From: Methylobacterium sp. WL1
Lineage (GTDB): Bacteria > Pseudomonadota > Alphaproteobacteria > Rhizobiales > Beijerinckiaceae
Length of the DNA stretch: 64,000 nucleotides
Assembly: GCF_008000895.1 (NCBI RefSeq)
Contig: NZ_CP042823.1
Location: 3,500,001-3,564,000, forward strand
Direction of reading: 5' to 3'
In this document: positions 9,614 to 20,228 of the stretch, in pieces
Layout of the letters: each line of letters starts with the position of its first letter
Position numbering within the stretch: position 1 is the stretch's first letter
Notes under the pieces: generated by a model
The model's database searches: none
What the model saw: the letters and a program-made list of their open reading frames with translations, nothing else
What the model was told of the DNA's origin: nothing
Made by a program: the position numbers and the translations under genes

Positions 9614-10426
9614 CTAGAGAACCTTTGCCCGCACCGTGGTGACGACGATCTCGGCCACGATCACCACCGCGAAAATTGCGGCCAGCACCACGGCGACCTG
9701 ATCCCAGTAGAGCAGATTCAGCGCCGTATCGAGCGCGACCCCGATGCCGCCTGCCCCGACCAGGCCGAGGACGGCGGATTCGCGGATGTTGATGTCCCAC
9801 CGGAACAGCGCGATCGACCAGAAGGCCGGCTTCACCTGCGGCCAGTAGCCCATCAGCAGCGTGGCCCGCCGCCCCGCGCCCGCAGCCTGCAGGGCCTCGA
9901 TCGAGCCGCGGTTCGATTCCTCCAGCGCCTCGGCCAGGAGCTTGCCGGTGAAGCCCACCGAGCGCAGGGCGATCGCCAGCGTTCCGGCGAGCGGTCCCGG
10001 GCCGAACACCGCCACGAACAGCAGCGCCCAGACCAGGGAATTCACAGACCGGGAGGTCACGAACACGAACTTGGCGAACAGGTTCAGGGGGAGGCTGGGG
10101 GTGATGTTGCGGGCGGCGAGCAGCCCGATCGGCACTGCGATCACGATGGCGATCAGCGTGCCCAGCGTAGCGATGTGCAGGGTCTCCACCAGCGCGCGCA
10201 GCGTCGGCCCGATATAGCCGGCATCCATCGGCCACATCCGGCCGAACAGGTCGGCCATCTGGTCGGGGGCGTCGTAGAGGAACTCCGGGATCACCTCGAT
10301 CGTGCGCAGGCTCGCCACGAAGGCGGCCACGGCGAACAGCGTGAAGGCGAGCCGTGCCACGCGCTTCCACGGCGAGAAGCGCTGCCAGCGCCGCGGGGGG
10401 GCCGCCAAGGCCGTGCCGGCGCTCAC
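9614..10426 (-). CDS. phnE2: Phosphonate/phosphite-type ABC transporter permease 2 (PhnE family)
   Basis: 270 residues with about six hydrophobic segments. The inner-membrane permease loop region has the family motif (LLAEALEESNRGSIEALQAAGAG). It starts at a GTG (10426) that overlaps the TGA of the preceding permease gene by four bases, indicating translational coupling. It is the last gene of a phnC-D-E-E type operon transcribed D-C-E1-E2. Two different permease genes suggest a heterodimeric channel, as in many rhizobial phn transporters. A longer open frame into the upstream gene exists but is out of frame with its real coding sequence. Confidence 0.9.
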   Translation of the reverse strand: MSAGTALAAPPRRWQRFSPWKRVARLAFTLFAVAAFVASLRTIEVIPEFLYDAPDQMADLFGRMWPMDAGYIGPTLRALVETLHIATLGTLIAIVIAVPIGLLAARNITPSLPLNLFAKFVFVTSRSVNSLVWALLFVAVFGPGPLAGTLAIALRSVGFTGKLLAEALEESNRGSIEALQAAGAGRRATLLMGYWPQVKPAFWSIALFRWDINIRESAVLGLVGAGGIGVALDTALNLLYWDQVAVVLAAIFAVVIVAEIVVTTVRAKVL

Positions 10427-11229
10427 TGGAACACCTTCCGGGCCCAGCCCGAGACGATCTCGGCCACCATGATCAGCGCCACGATGACGATCAGGATCGC
10501 CAGGACCACGTCGTAGTCGAAGCGCTGGTAGGCGGTGAACAGGGTCGCCCCGATGCCGCCGCCGCCGACGATCCCGACCATGGTCGAGTTCCGCAGGTTG
10601 GAATCGAGCTGGTAGGTCGCGAAGCCGATGAAGCGCGGCAACACCTGCGGCTGCACGCCCATGATCAGCGTCGACAGGAACCCGGCGCCGGTGGCCCGCA
10701 CTGCCTCGACCTGCTTCAGGGAGATCTCCTCGATCGCCTCGGCGAACAGCTTGGCGATGAAGCCGACGGACGCGACGATCAGCGCCATCACGCCGGCCAG
10801 CGCCCCGAAGCCGATCGCCTTCACGAACAGGATCGCCACGATGATCGGGTGGAACGACCGGCACAGGGCGATCAGCGCCCGGGTCGGCCACGTCACCCAG
10901 GCCGGCATCAGGTTGCGGGCGGCCAGGAAGCCGATCGGCAGGGCGATCACGATCCCGATCACGGTGGCGATCACGGCGATCTGCACGCTCTCGACGATGC
11001 CGGACTGGATCAGCTCCCACCGGGAGAAGTTCGGCGGGAACATCCGGGCCAGGAATTGCCGGCCGTGGGTGAGCCCGGTGGCGAAGCGCTCGGGGGCGAA
11101 GCCGAGCTGGCTGGCGGCATACACCGCGTAGGCCGCAAGCAGCAGCCAGCCGGCCCGGGCGGTCCAGTTGGGGCGGAAGGCGACGCGGGCGGCCGCGCTC
11201 CGGTCGGCCGGTTGGGGGACGGCGCTCAT
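10423..11229 (-). CDS. phnE1: Phosphonate/phosphite-type ABC transporter permease 1 (PhnE family)
   Basis: 268 residues. An N-terminal hydrophobic segment near residues 25-45 precedes the binding-protein-dependent permease domain ([28 protein letters not shown] is the EAA-type loop). It is homologous to the next gene, the family having duplicated. The ATG at 11229 overlaps the phnC stop by four bases. The protein is expected to form the inner-membrane channel with the second permease. The substrate cannot be told from the permease alone. Confidence 0.9.
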   Translation of the reverse strand: MSAVPQPADRSAAARVAFRPNWTARAGWLLLAAYAVYAASQLGFAPERFATGLTHGRQFLARMFPPNFSRWELIQSGIVESVQIAVIATVIGIVIALPIGFLAARNLMPAWVTWPTRALIALCRSFHPIIVAILFVKAIGFGALAGVMALIVASVGFIAKLFAEAIEEISLKQVEAVRATGAGFLSTLIMGVQPQVLPRFIGFATYQLDSNLRNSTMVGIVGGGGIGATLFTAYQRFDYDVVLAILIVIVALIMVAEIVSGWARKVFQ

Positions 11230-12035
11230 TCGAGCCAGTTCTCGCCGCCGTAGATGCCGCGCAGGTCGCGCTCGCTCAGGCGATCGGGCGGCCCGTCATA
11301 GACGACGTGCCCGCCCGACATGCCGACGATCCGCGTGGCGAAGCGCTGGGCCAGCGCCACGTTGTGGATGTTGACCACCACCGGCACCCCGCGCTCGGCC
11401 GCGAGCCGGGACAGGATCTCCATGATCTCCACCGAGCTCTTGGGGTCGAGCGACGAGGTCGGCTCGTCGGCCAGCACGATCTCGGGCTCCTGCATGATCG
11501 CCCGTGCGATGCCGACCCGCTGGCGCTGGCCGCCCGACAGGGCGTCGGCCCGGCGCGTGGCGAAGCCGGAGAGCCCGACGGACTCGAGGAGATCGAAGGC
11601 GCGCTGGATATCGGCCTCGGGGAACCGGCGCAGCCACGCCCGCCAGACCGGCACGTAGCCGAGGCGCCCGCACAACAGGTTCTCCATCACGGAGAGGCGC
11701 TCGACCAGGTTGTATTCCTGGAACACCATGCCGATCCGCCGCCGCGCCCGGCGCAGGGGGCGGCCGGACAGCTTGGCCAAGTCCTCGCCGCGGAACAGGA
11801 TCTCGCCCGCGGTGGGCTGCACCAATCGGTTGATGCACCGGATCAGCGTGCTCTTGCCGGTGCCGGACGGCCCGATGATGGCGGTGAGGCCCGTGCCCGG
11901 CACCACCAGGTCGATGCCCCGCAGGACCGGCTGCCCGGCCCGGTATTCCTTGACGAGCCCGCGGATCACCAGGGCGCGCGGATCCTCCGCCCGCACCTCG
12001 GTCCCGGGCGCGCGCAGCGCAGCGGACGCGGTCAC
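11226..12035 (-). CDS. phnC: Phosphonate/phosphite-type ABC transporter ATPase
   Basis: 269 residues with all ABC ATPase motifs: Walker [10 protein letters not shown], signature LSGGQRQR, Walker [13 protein letters not shown], and the switch His in [10 protein letters not shown]. The PhnC type is supported by the order of neighbouring genes and by [16 protein letters not shown]. It begins at a GTG (12035) overlapping the phnD stop by four bases. It energises uptake of a phosphorus oxyanion or phosphonate captured by PhnD. No phnG-M C-P lyase genes are in the window. Confidence 0.92.
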   Translation of the reverse strand: MTASAALRAPGTEVRAEDPRALVIRGLVKEYRAGQPVLRGIDLVVPGTGLTAIIGPSGTGKSTLIRCINRLVQPTAGEILFRGEDLAKLSGRPLRRARRRIGMVFQEYNLVERLSVMENLLCGRLGYVPVWRAWLRRFPEADIQRAFDLLESVGLSGFATRRADALSGGQRQRVGIARAIMQEPEIVLADEPTSSLDPKSSVEIMEILSRLAAERGVPVVVNIHNVALAQRFATRIVGMSGGHVVYDGPPDRLSERDLRGIYGGENWLE

Positions 12036-13054
12036 GGCTTGGGCGCGCCTTCGGCCTTCTTGCGCGCGGCCTCGGCCTCGCGGGCGGCCTCGCGCTCGTA
12101 GGCCGCCTTGTTGTAGGGCGTGCCCGACTCCTCCGCGACCTTGCGCACGATAGCCCAGTCCTTGAGGTAGGTGATCGGCGCGAACCGGTCATCGCCCTCG
12201 AAATCCTTCACCATGTCGGGCGGGAAGCGGAAGTCGTAGAAGCATTGCTTCAGCTTCTCGGCGAGTTCCGGCTTGAGATCGTGCGCGTAGGCGAAGCCGG
12301 AACTCGGAAACTTCTCGCTGGTGTAGATCACGCGGTAATCGTCGCCCTTGATCGTGCCGCGGGCGACCATCCGGTTGAACACGTCGGAGGCCACGGGCGC
12401 GGCGTCGTAATCGCCGGTGCCGACGCCGAGCGCCGACTTGTCGTGACCGCCCGAATAGACGATCTTGTAATCCTCGCCGGGCTTGAGGCCCTGCTCGGGG
12501 AACAGCGCCTTCGGGGCGAGGTTTCCGGAATTCGACGACGGGGCAGTGTGGGCGACGCGCTTGCCCTTGAGGTCGGCGAGCGTCTTATACGGGCTGCTCG
12601 CCTTCACGACGACGATCAGGTTGTAGCCCTCGGCCCCCTTCTCGGTGCCCTTGGCGGCGAACGGCACCGCGCCCGCCATGTTCACGGCAAAGCCCAGCGG
12701 CCCGGTGGAGAAGCCCGCCACCGTCAGCCGCCCCGAGCGCATCGCCTCGATCTCGGCCGAGTTCGACTGGACCGGATAGTAGACGACGCGCTTGCCGGTG
12801 CATTGCGACAGGTGGGCGGTGAACGGCTTGAACGCGTTCTCGTAGACCGCCGGGTCCTCGACCGGCGTGTAGGCGAACACGATGACGCTCGGATCGCGGG
12901 TCTTGGCCGGGATGTCGGCGACGAGATCCTGGTTCGTGTCGCAATAGGTGTCGTCGAGCTGGCCGCGATTGGCGCATTCGGCGGCCCGCGCCGGCGACAG
13001 CGAGCCGAGTCCGCAGAGCAGCGCCAAGGCTGCGCCGTACCGAGCGAATGTCAC
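12032..13054 (-). CDS. phnD: Phosphate/phosphite/phosphonate-binding periplasmic protein
   Basis: 340 residues from a GTG at 13054 that has GGGAGAG about six bases upstream; the longer 13108 start is not needed. The signal peptide ([16 protein letters not shown]) is followed by a PhnD-type type-2 periplasmic binding fold: [19 protein letters not shown], then [14 protein letters not shown], and [14 protein letters not shown]. The last 30 residues are a charged Ala/Lys/Glu tail that is longer than usual. It is the first gene of the operon and probably sets substrate specificity, which may be phosphonate, phosphite or phosphate. Confidence 0.9.
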   Translation of the reverse strand: MTFARYGAALALLCGLGSLSPARAAECANRGQLDDTYCDTNQDLVADIPAKTRDPSVIVFAYTPVEDPAVYENAFKPFTAHLSQCTGKRVVYYPVQSNSAEIEAMRSGRLTVAGFSTGPLGFAVNMAGAVPFAAKGTEKGAEGYNLIVVVKASSPYKTLADLKGKRVAHTAPSSNSGNLAPKALFPEQGLKPGEDYKIVYSGGHDKSALGVGTGDYDAAPVASDVFNRMVARGTIKGDDYRVIYTSEKFPSSGFAYAHDLKPELAEKLKQCFYDFRFPPDMVKDFEGDDRFAPITYLKDWAIVRKVAEESGTPYNKAAYEREAAREAEAARKKAEGAPKP

Positions 13055-13341
13055 GCGTCTCTCTCCCTGCGGGGCGGTGCCACGCGGCCCGCGCCGTCCC
13101 GTCGTCACCCGGTTAGGGCGACGTTTCCCTTGCCCAACTTGTAGGTGGCGGGCTTCGGATTACGCAAGGTGGGATGTGCGTGGGCGGCGAACGAAAGCCG
13201 GCTTATGACAGGGGCGACGGACGGCGTTTTGATGGAACGCGCCGATCCGCTCGACAGGACATTGCAGAGTCACGCATGACCCGATGCGGGTGGAATCTGC
13301 CTGCGGAAGTGCCAGGTTTTTCGCGCATCGGCTCGTGAAGG

Positions 13342-13376
13342 GCGCGCGTTGCCCCCTCCCCCGCAGAGGGGGGAGG
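13342..13376. repeat. REP-like palindrome, single copy
   Basis: CCCCCTCCCCCGCAG followed by AGGGGGGAGGGAGAG forms a short palindrome centred on GCAGA. The same core recurs as paired copies near 33.6 kb and 38.9 kb, always between genes. Here it lies in the 484-base gap 13055-13538 upstream of phnD, which otherwise shows nothing coding. Confidence 0.6.
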
Positions 13377-13538
13377 GAGAGTCGCGGTGTCGCCCGTGCC
13401 TTCTGCGGTCCCCGAGGTGTGAATCCGACAGTTCGCGTGGGAGAGGAGACTCGCGCTTCATGCGCGAATTCCAGGCCCCGGAGACATTTGGGTGGAGGCG
13501 CAGCGGCGATCCTGTTGGGCTTGAAAACCCGCGTCCTC

Positions 13539-13904
13539 TCAGGGGACCACGCGGCCGACCGCGGTCTGCGGCGGGCTGAACGAGGCGATCGGGAGGTCGC
13601 AGAAGCAGCGGACCCCGAGGGGGCGCGGACCCGGAAGCGGGCATGCGAACGGCTTCGGCCCGGTGAGGCCCTGCTGAATGGCATCGCAATTGTAGCCGAC
13701 CGGCTGGCGCTCACGGCGGCGCGGGGCGGGGCGATAGGGGCCCTCGTCGGCCGGATCGTCGTAACCCGGCGGCGGCGCACCATAGCCACCGCCGTACTGA
13801 GCCAGGGCGACGGAGCCCGGAAGCGCGGCGGCGAACGCCAAGGCGGCGAGGGTCAGCCGGAACGGGGCCCGCAGCCCGGATCGGCCGTGTGAGGTGAGGC
13901 GCAT
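13539..13904 (-). CDS. Secreted Pro/Tyr/Gly-rich protein of unknown function
   Basis: 121 residues from the ATG at 13904, preceded by AAAGGATC at good spacing. The signal peptide (FRLTLAALAFAAALPGSVALA) leads to a YGGGYGAPPPGYDDP stretch, a basic RRRERQ patch, and then a C-terminal region with four Cys (NCDAI, FACPL, RCFCD). The Cys pattern suggests disulphide bonds in the periplasm. No named family is recognised. It is convergent with nothing and lies downstream of the phasin gene on the same strand, separated by a terminator. Confidence 0.6.
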   Translation of the reverse strand: MRLTSHGRSGLRAPFRLTLAALAFAAALPGSVALAQYGGGYGAPPPGYDDPADEGPYRPAPRRRERQPVGYNCDAIQQGLTGPKPFACPLPGPRPLGVRCFCDLPIASFSPPQTAVGRVVP

Positions 13905-13981
13905 CCGTGATCCTTTCGCGCGACGCAGGCGCATCGTTCCTGCTCCGGCGGCTCTCGATGGCAATACCGGCGAAAACGAGA

Positions 13982-14013
13982 CGGCCCGCCTCCGGGAAAC
14001 CGGAAGCGGGCCG
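13982..14013 (-). terminator. Terminator downstream of the phasin gene
   Basis: On the minus strand a stem of CGGCCCGC with GCGGGCCG, with a second CCGG/CCGG inner pair around a GAAA/TTTC loop, is followed by a CTCGTTTT stretch. It begins 28 bases after the phasin stop codon. Confidence 0.7.
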
Positions 14014-14040
14014 CAGAGACAGTTCAAAGCGCGGACGGCG

Positions 14041-14529
14041 TCAGTGCGACGAGCGGTCGGCGGCGTCCTGGGCGTTCTGAGTCGTCTGCCGGACGGCATC
14101 CTGGCCCTGCTCCATGGCCTTGCGGGTCTCGTCGGCGCTCTGCTGCATCGCCGTCTTGGCCCGCTCGGCGCCCTGCTGCATCGCACTCTGAGCGATGCCG
14201 CTGAACTCCTTCGCCTGCGCCTGGATGGCGGCGAATTGGCTGCGCACGAACTCGGCCTGATGCTGCATGGCCTCCTGCACGTCGCGCGAGCGGACCAGCT
14301 TCTGCGCCAAGTCGAACGCGGCGTTCACGTTCTGCTCGGCATATTCGAAGCCGCGGGACGAGACGTCCTGCGCATTGGTGCGGGCGACCTCGGCCGAACC
14401 CTGAACGGTGTCGGCGGTGCGGCGGGCCGCGCCGATGAAGCTATCGAACGCCTTGCGGGCCTGATCGACGCTCTTCTCGGCGAAGTCGCGCATCTCGGTC
14501 GGGACTTCGTAATTCGGGGGGTTGCTCAT
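14041..14529 (-). CDS. phaP: Phasin, polyhydroxyalkanoate granule-associated protein
   Basis: 162 residues, almost entirely amphipathic helix with Gln, Ala and Glu repeats. The phasin family signature region is MRDFAEKSVDQARKAFDSF, then AFDLAQKLVRSRDVQEAM and LQ-type heptads. Phasins coat PHB granules and limit their size. It starts at an ATG with GAGAGGAGA upstream. The promoter region holds a TGC-N3-GCA palindrome expected for PhaR control. The adjoining kinase gene is divergent. Confidence 0.88.
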   Translation of the reverse strand: MSNPPNYEVPTEMRDFAEKSVDQARKAFDSFIGAARRTADTVQGSAEVARTNAQDVSSRGFEYAEQNVNAAFDLAQKLVRSRDVQEAMQHQAEFVRSQFAAIQAQAKEFSGIAQSAMQQGAERAKTAMQQSADETRKAMEQGQDAVRQTTQNAQDAADRSSH

Positions 14530-14564
14530 GGACGTCTCCTCTCAATTCGGCTGTTGATGGCGCC

Positions 14565-14579
14565 TTGTGCACTGCACAA
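14565..14579. promoter_or_regulatory. PhaR-type operator upstream of the phasin gene
   Basis: TTGTGCACTGCACAA is a perfect 7-1-7 palindrome containing TGC-N3-GCA, the core reported for PhaR binding in Paracoccus and relatives. It ends 36 bases before the phasin start codon, a position suited to repression. The identification as PhaR site is inference from motif and gene function. Confidence 0.65.
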
Positions 14580-14750
14580 TAACTGATTCGCCGCCATATG
14601 CCACCTGCGCCGTCATCATTAAGGTTGACATGACGTAAACGTGTGACGCTCGGCGCAAGAGTCCAGCGTCGCAACCCAGGTGGCTTTACAATAGGGGTAC
14701 GGTTGGGCGTGTTTCTCGGGCAAAGCGGGCCGGGGGACGAGGGATCGGGC

Positions 14751-17503
14751 GTGGGTTCGGGGTCGCGGGCTTTGCAGACGAGACAGACATCGACCGCTGG
14801 AGCAGCCGAGGCCGACCTCGTCGCTGCGTTCGCGGCCTGGGCGCGCCTGCCCAGCCTGGCCGCCGCGCTGGCCGACCGAGACGGCCTTCATTTCGTGATC
14901 GACCCGGTCGACGGGCGGATCCTGCTCGCCTCCCCGGCGGGACAGGCCCTCTGCGCGGCACTCGGGCAGGCCGACCGCGCGACCCTCGCCGGTCATGTCG
15001 CCCGGGCCAACCCGCACGACACCGCGCCCCGGCTCGCGCGCCTCGCCCTCGACGCGAGGCGGATCGCCCCGCCAACGCTCTGCCAGGTCGTCCGCGGGAC
15101 CCGAGACGACGGCCGGCCGGTCTTCCTGGTGATTCCGACAGCCCCGGTGAAGCTGCCGCGCCCACGACACGGTGTCCCGGCGGCGCGGCAGCCGGAGGCA
15201 CCCGCGAGCGAACCGGCGCCCGCCGCCGTCCCGGTCGAGGCGCCAGCCCTGAACACGGGGGACCGCTTCCTGTGGCGCAGCGATGCCTCCGGGGCGGTGA
15301 CGACGCTGACCGGGTCCGAGGGCCTCACCGGCCTCATCGGCCAGCGCTGGCAGGAGCTCGCCGGGACCGGCCGGATCACCGGCGCCGACGGGATGTTCGC
15401 GGCGCTTGCCGAACGCATGACCTTCCGCGCCGAGCCGGCCTGCCTGGATCTCGGCGACGGCCCGTTCCAGGTGGAGCTGTCCGGCGCACCACTGGGGCGG
15501 GGATGCGGCGTTCTCCGGCTTCGGCGGGTTCGGGCTGGTGCGCAGCGTGCCGGCAGCGCTGGGTTCGAAGGCGGCCACGGCCCCGATCGCGCCGGCCGCG
15601 GCTCCCGAGCGGTCGCCCGAGCCGGTGCCGGCGCCCGATGCCTCCGCCTTGTCCGTACCGGTGCCGACCGCGCCGGAACCCGCGAGCGTCGAGCCGGCGG
15701 CAGCCGAGGCTGTCCCCGCCGGCCGAGCTTCCGCCCCGATCCCGGCCGGGCCGAAGCCCGCGATCACCAGCGTGGAGAGGGCAACCGGAGGCGGCTGAGG
15801 AGCCGACCGAGACGCCGGCCGACGCCGCTCCCGCGCCCTCCGAGCCGTTCTCCGAGCCGCCTTCCCCTGCCGCAACCGTCGTCGAGCCGCCGCCGCTCTC
15901 GACCGACGAGCACGCCGCCTTCCGAGAGATCGCGCGGGCGCTCGGAGCCCGATACGCCGGCGACGACGCGGAGACCGACATCCCGGCACCCCGGGGCGGC
16001 GCGGTCATGCCGTTCCCCGGCCCGCATGCCGGTTCGCTCGCCGGCTCCCTTGTCGGCTCCCTTGCCGGTTCCATTCCTGGCTCCCTCGCCGACGGCCCGG
16101 AGGCCCGCGAACCCGCGGTCTCGCGCGATCCCGATTTCCTGGCCGGGCTGCCGCTGCCGACGCTGGTGCATCGCGACGGCGCGATCCTGGCGGCGAATCA
16201 GGCCGCCCTTGCGCTGACCGGCTACGCCGACGTTCCGGCACTCACGACGGCCGGCCTCGAGCGGCTGTTCCGTGGGGTGCCCCAGCCGGACGGTCCGGAG
16301 CCGGCCGCGCGGCGGACGGCCGTCGCGGCGGCCGACGGCAGCAGCCGGCCGGTCGAAGTGATGGGCGGCGCCTGCACCTGGGAAGGCCGGGCGGCGACCT
16401 GCCTGGTCCTGCGCCCCTCGACGAGGCCGACCCGGCCGGCGCGCTCACGGCCGAGCGGCTCGCGCGCGCCGCGCAAGCCGAACGCACCGCCGCCGCGGAA
16501 GCCGCCCTCGACGCGCTGGAGGCGGGCGTCCTGACCCTCGACGCCGCCGGCCGGATCGTGGCGCTGAACCGGGCGGCCGCCGAGCTGTTCGGCTGCGATC
16601 CCCGCGAGATCGTCGGCGGCAGCTTCGTCGCGCTGTTCGATCGGGGGAGCGTGCTGGCCGTGGCCGACGTCCTGCGCGCGGTGCGGCCGGTAGCCCGGGC
16701 TCGGTCTCTGTGGCCGGACGGGCGCTGACGCTCGGCGTCTCGCCCGCCCGGGACGACGGGCGCCGGGTCGCCGTCCTGAACGCCGCGCCGCCCCTTGCCG
16801 CCCAGATTGAGCCGAGCGCCGAGGGCCGACCGCGGCCTCCGGCGGCGGCCTCGACTCGGCGCTGGCGCGCCTGGATCGGGCCTTCCGGGGTCCGTTGACC
16901 GGGATGATCGAGCTGGCGGACGCGATGCTGAAGGAGCCGTTCGGCCCCCTCGGGGACGTGCGCTATCGCGGTTGCCTCGCCCAGATCCGGACATCGGGCG
17001 AGCTGATGCTGGAGCGCGTCGGCGAACTCCTCGACCTCGCCACCGTCGAGGCCGGTGCCCTGCGGCTCGATCCGCGCCGCATCGCGCTGAACGACGTGGT
17101 GGCCGGCTGCGTCGCGCGGCTCCAGAGCGAGGCCGCCCGCGGCCGGATCGTGGTGCGCACCAGCTTCTCCACCGACCTCGACGACCTGGAGGCCGACGAG
17201 CGCTCGGTCAGCCGGGCGGCCTGCCTCGTGATCGAGCACGCGATCCGGCGCTCGGTTGCGGGCGGACAGGTGATCGTCTCCACCGGCTCGACCGAGAGCG
17301 CGGCGATCGCCCTGCGGGTGCGAGATACCGGCGCCGGGGCAACGGTGCCCGCCGCCGGATCGGCCGGCGCTGTCGAGGACGGCCTCGCCCTGCCCCGTGC
17401 CCTGGTCGAGGCCAATGGCGGCCGTCTCAAGCTCTCGGCGCGGCCGGAGGACGGCACGCTTGTGGAGATCATCATGCCGACGCGGCGGGCGGCGAACGGG
17501 TGA
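14751..17503 (+). pseudogene. PdhS/DivL-like PAS sensor kinase gene, interrupted by about five single-base indels
   Basis: Coding sequence continues over 2.7 kb but changes frame near 15530, 15785, 16425, 16692 and 16829. Joined together it gives an N-terminal region (LADRDGLHFVIDPVDG), an Ala/Pro linker, a PAS domain (LEAGVLTLDAAGRIVALNRA) and a kinase-like module ending TLVEIIMP. The overall plan matches PdhS-type cell-cycle kinases. The start is GTG 14751 with GAGGG eight bases before. In the kinase module the usual SHEIRTPL box reads DRAFRGPL (His to Arg), the N box reads VIEHAIRR, and the GLGL box is EDGLALP, while DTGAG is kept. Each indel is at a G or C run, so the gene may be intact in the organism. 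Confidence 0.75.
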
Positions 17504-17782
17504 GTTCGCCCCCCGGCGCACTCACCTGACCGTTTCCGCGAAGTATTCGGAAACACCCGGCCGCGGCTGACGTGCATGCCGCCAAGCTCCGCTTGACAGC
17601 GCATCGGCCGACCTTCACTCAAGCCTTAAATTGCGCCCAACTTATTTCCGCGTCTTTGTCGGCGGGGAAAGCGGCTTGGCGACGATACCGACATCGCACG
17701 ATGTAGGCTACGTTACTTTGGAAGTCCTGGCTGCGCGGCCGACGCCGCGATACGATCGGGCACCAAACAGGGATGGAACGCC

Positions 17783-19729
17783 ATGGAAGGCAAGGTCGTC
17801 GAGGTGCAGGCTGCGTGGCGTGAGGGTGCTCACGTCGACGACGCCCAATATCGCGCGCTGTACGAGGCGTCGGTCGCCGATCCGGACGCCTTCTGGGCCG
17901 AGCACGGCAAGCGCATCGATTGGATGACGCCCTTCACCAGGGTGAAGGACACGAGCTTCGAGCCCGGCAAGATCTCGATCAAGTGGTTCGAGGACGGCAA
18001 GACCAACGTCGCCTACAATTGCATCGACCGGCACCTGGAGACCCGCGGCGACCAGACCGCGATCATCTGGGAAGGCGACAACCCGGACGAATCCAAGCAC
18101 ATCACCTACCGGGAGCTGCACGCGCAGGTCTGCCGGATGGCCAACGTCCTGCGCAACCGCGGCGTCGGCAAGGGCGACCGCGTCACCCTCTACATGCCGA
18201 TGATCCCCGAGGCCGCCTACGCGATGCTGGCCTGCGCGCGGCTCGGCGCGATCCACGCCATCGTGTTCGGCGGCTTCTCACCGGATTCGCTGGCATCGCG
18301 CATCCAGGGCTGCACCTCCAAGGTGGTGATCACCGCCGACGAGGGCCTGCGCGGCGGCCGCAAGGTGCCGCTGAAGGCCAATGTCGACGAGGCGATCAAG
18401 CGGATCGGCACCGATCTGGTCGAGCACGTGATCGTCGTGCGCCGCACCGGCGGCAGCATCGCCATGGAAGCGGGCCGCGACGTCTACTACGACGAGGCCG
18501 CCGAGCAGGTGACCGACCATTGCCCGGCCGAGCCGGTGGAGGCCGAGCACCCGCTGTTCATCCTCTACACGTCGGGCTCGACCGGCCAGCCGAAGGGCGT
18601 GGTGCACACCACCGGCGGCTACCTGGTCTACGCCTCGATGACCCACCAATACGTCTTCGATTACCGCGAGGGCGACGTGTACTGGTGCACGGCCGATGTC
18701 GGCTGGGTCACGGGCCACAGCTACATCGTGTACGGGCCGCTGGCCAACGGCGCGACCACGCTGATGTTCGAGGGCATCCCGACCTACCCGTCGACCTCCC
18801 GGTTCTGGGAGGTGGTCGACAAGCACAAGGTCAACATCTTCTACACCGCGCCGACCGCGATCCGCTCGCTGATGGGCGGCGGCGAAGGTCCGGTGAAGAA
18901 GACCTCGCGGGCCTCGCTGCGGGTGCTCGGCTCGGTCGGCGAGCCGATCAACCCGGAAGCCTGGGAATGGTACTACAATGTCGTCGGCGATCGGCGCTGC
19001 TCCATCGTCGACACGTGGTGGCAGACCGAGACCGGCGGTATCCTGATCACCCCGCTCCCGGGCGCCACAGCCCTGAAGCCGGGCTCGGCGACAAGGCCGT
19101 TCTTCGGCGTGAAGCCCGAGATGGTCGATGCCGAAGGCAAGGTTCTGCAGGGCCCGTGCGAGGGCAACCTCTGCATCGCGGATTCCTGGCCCGGCCAGAT
19201 GCGCACGGTCTACGGCGACCATGAGCGGTTCGAGCAGACCTACTTCTCGACCTATCCGGGCAAGTACTTCACCGGCGACGGCGCCCGCCGGGACGCGGAC
19301 GGCTATTACTGGATCACCGGCCGGGTCGACGACGTGATCAACGTCTCGGGCCACCGGATGGGCACCGCGGAGGTCGAATCCTCGCTGGTCGCCCACCCCA
19401 AGGTCGCCGAGGCGGCGGTGGTCGGCTACCCACACACCGTCAAAGGCCAGGGCATCTACGCCTACGTCACCCTTAACGACGGCGAGGAAGGCGACGACGC
19501 CCTGCGCAAGGAGCTCGTGACCTGGGTCCGCAAGGATATCGGGCCGATCGCCTCGCCGGACCTGATCCAGTTCGCCCCCGGCCTGCCCAAGACCCGCTCC
19601 GGCAAGATCATGCGCCGCATCCTGCGCAAGATCGCCGAGGACGATTTCGGCTCGCTGGGCGATACCTCGACCCTGGCCGAACCTGCCGTGGTCGAGGATC
19701 TGATCGAGAACCGGCAGAACCGGCCCTGA
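17783..19729 (+). CDS. acs: Acetate--CoA ligase (acetyl-CoA synthetase)
   Basis: 648 residues, full length. It makes acetyl-CoA from acetate, ATP and CoA through acetyl-AMP in the cytoplasm. Motifs: adenylate-forming P-loop [11 protein letters not shown] near residue 265, WWQTETGG near 413, [20 protein letters not shown], and the C-terminal [11 protein letters not shown] with acetylatable Lys608. The start ATG follows GGGATGGAACGCC. It is followed by DUF485 and actP, so activation and uptake of acetate are encoded together. The gap 17504-17782 contains no gene I can support. Confidence 0.98.
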   Translation: MEGKVVEVQAAWREGAHVDDAQYRALYEASVADPDAFWAEHGKRIDWMTPFTRVKDTSFEPGKISIKWFEDGKTNVAYNCIDRHLETRGDQTAIIWEGDNPDESKHITYRELHAQVCRMANVLRNRGVGKGDRVTLYMPMIPEAAYAMLACARLGAIHAIVFGGFSPDSLASRIQGCTSKVVITADEGLRGGRKVPLKANVDEAIKRIGTDLVEHVIVVRRTGGSIAMEAGRDVYYDEAAEQVTDHCPAEPVEAEHPLFILYTSGSTGQPKGVVHTTGGYLVYASMTHQYVFDYREGDVYWCTADVGWVTGHSYIVYGPLANGATTLMFEGIPTYPSTSRFWEVVDKHKVNIFYTAPTAIRSLMGGGEGPVKKTSRASLRVLGSVGEPINPEAWEWYYNVVGDRRCSIVDTWWQTETGGILITPLPGATALKPGSATRPFFGVKPEMVDAEGKVLQGPCEGNLCIADSWPGQMRTVYGDHERFEQTYFSTYPGKYFTGDGARRDADGYYWITGRVDDVINVSGHRMGTAEVESSLVAHPKVAEAAVVGYPHTVKGQGIYAYVTLNDGEEGDDALRKELVTWVRKDIGPIASPDLIQFAPGLPKTRSGKIMRRILRKIAEDDFGSLGDTSTLAEPAVVEDLIENRQNRP

Positions 19730-19853
19730 TCGGCCGGACCGCGCAGGAACGACGAGGCGGGTGCCGGTCCGGCGCCCGTTACCAACACAAATCACGAACC
19801 TTGGTCTCAAGAGGAACCGGAGGGCCGAAGCGCCCTCGCGGGAGGAATACGCC

Positions 19854-20228
19854 ATGAGCGGCTCAACACTCGGCCTTCGCGGGGGCACGGCGCCCCCATC
19901 AACCCGCAAGCCCGCCGCGACGGTCGATCCGCAGATCGACCGGATCGTCCGAACCCCGGAATTCAAGCAGCTCGTCACCGAGCGCACCCGGTTCGGCTGG
20001 ATCCTGACGATCCTAATGCTGGTGGTCTATTTCGGCTTCATCGGCCTGATCGCCTTCGACAAGTCGCTGCTCGCCGTGAAGGTCGGCGGCGGCACCGCCT
20101 CGCTCGGGCTGTTCATGGGCGTGTTCGTGATCCTGTTCGCCTTCGCGCTCACCGGCATCTACGTGGCCCGGGCCAACACGCGCTTCGACGCGCTGAGCGA
20201 CGCACTGAAGCGGAAGGTCGGCCGATGA
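19854..20228 (+). CDS. yjcH: DUF485 inner-membrane protein, acetate permease partner
   Basis: 124 residues from an ATG with a strong GGAGGAA site seven bases upstream. The cytoplasmic N-terminus contains the DUF485 opening [21 protein letters not shown], followed by two membrane segments ([19 protein letters not shown] and [22 protein letters not shown]). DUF485 proteins sit directly before the acetate symporter gene and are thought to be its partner. Its stop codon overlaps the actP start by four bases (ATGA), so the two are translationally coupled. Confidence 0.92.
   Translation: MSGSTLGLRGGTAPPSTRKPAATVDPQIDRIVRTPEFKQLVTERTRFGWILTILMLVVYFGFIGLIAFDKSLLAVKVGGGTASLGLFMGVFVILFAFALTGIYVARANTRFDALSDALKRKVGR

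Noticed and set aside
9614..11020. A fused double-permease frame of 468 residues
   Set aside because: The first half is off-frame relative to phnE1. The GTG at 10426 with a four-base overlap gives two separate permeases.
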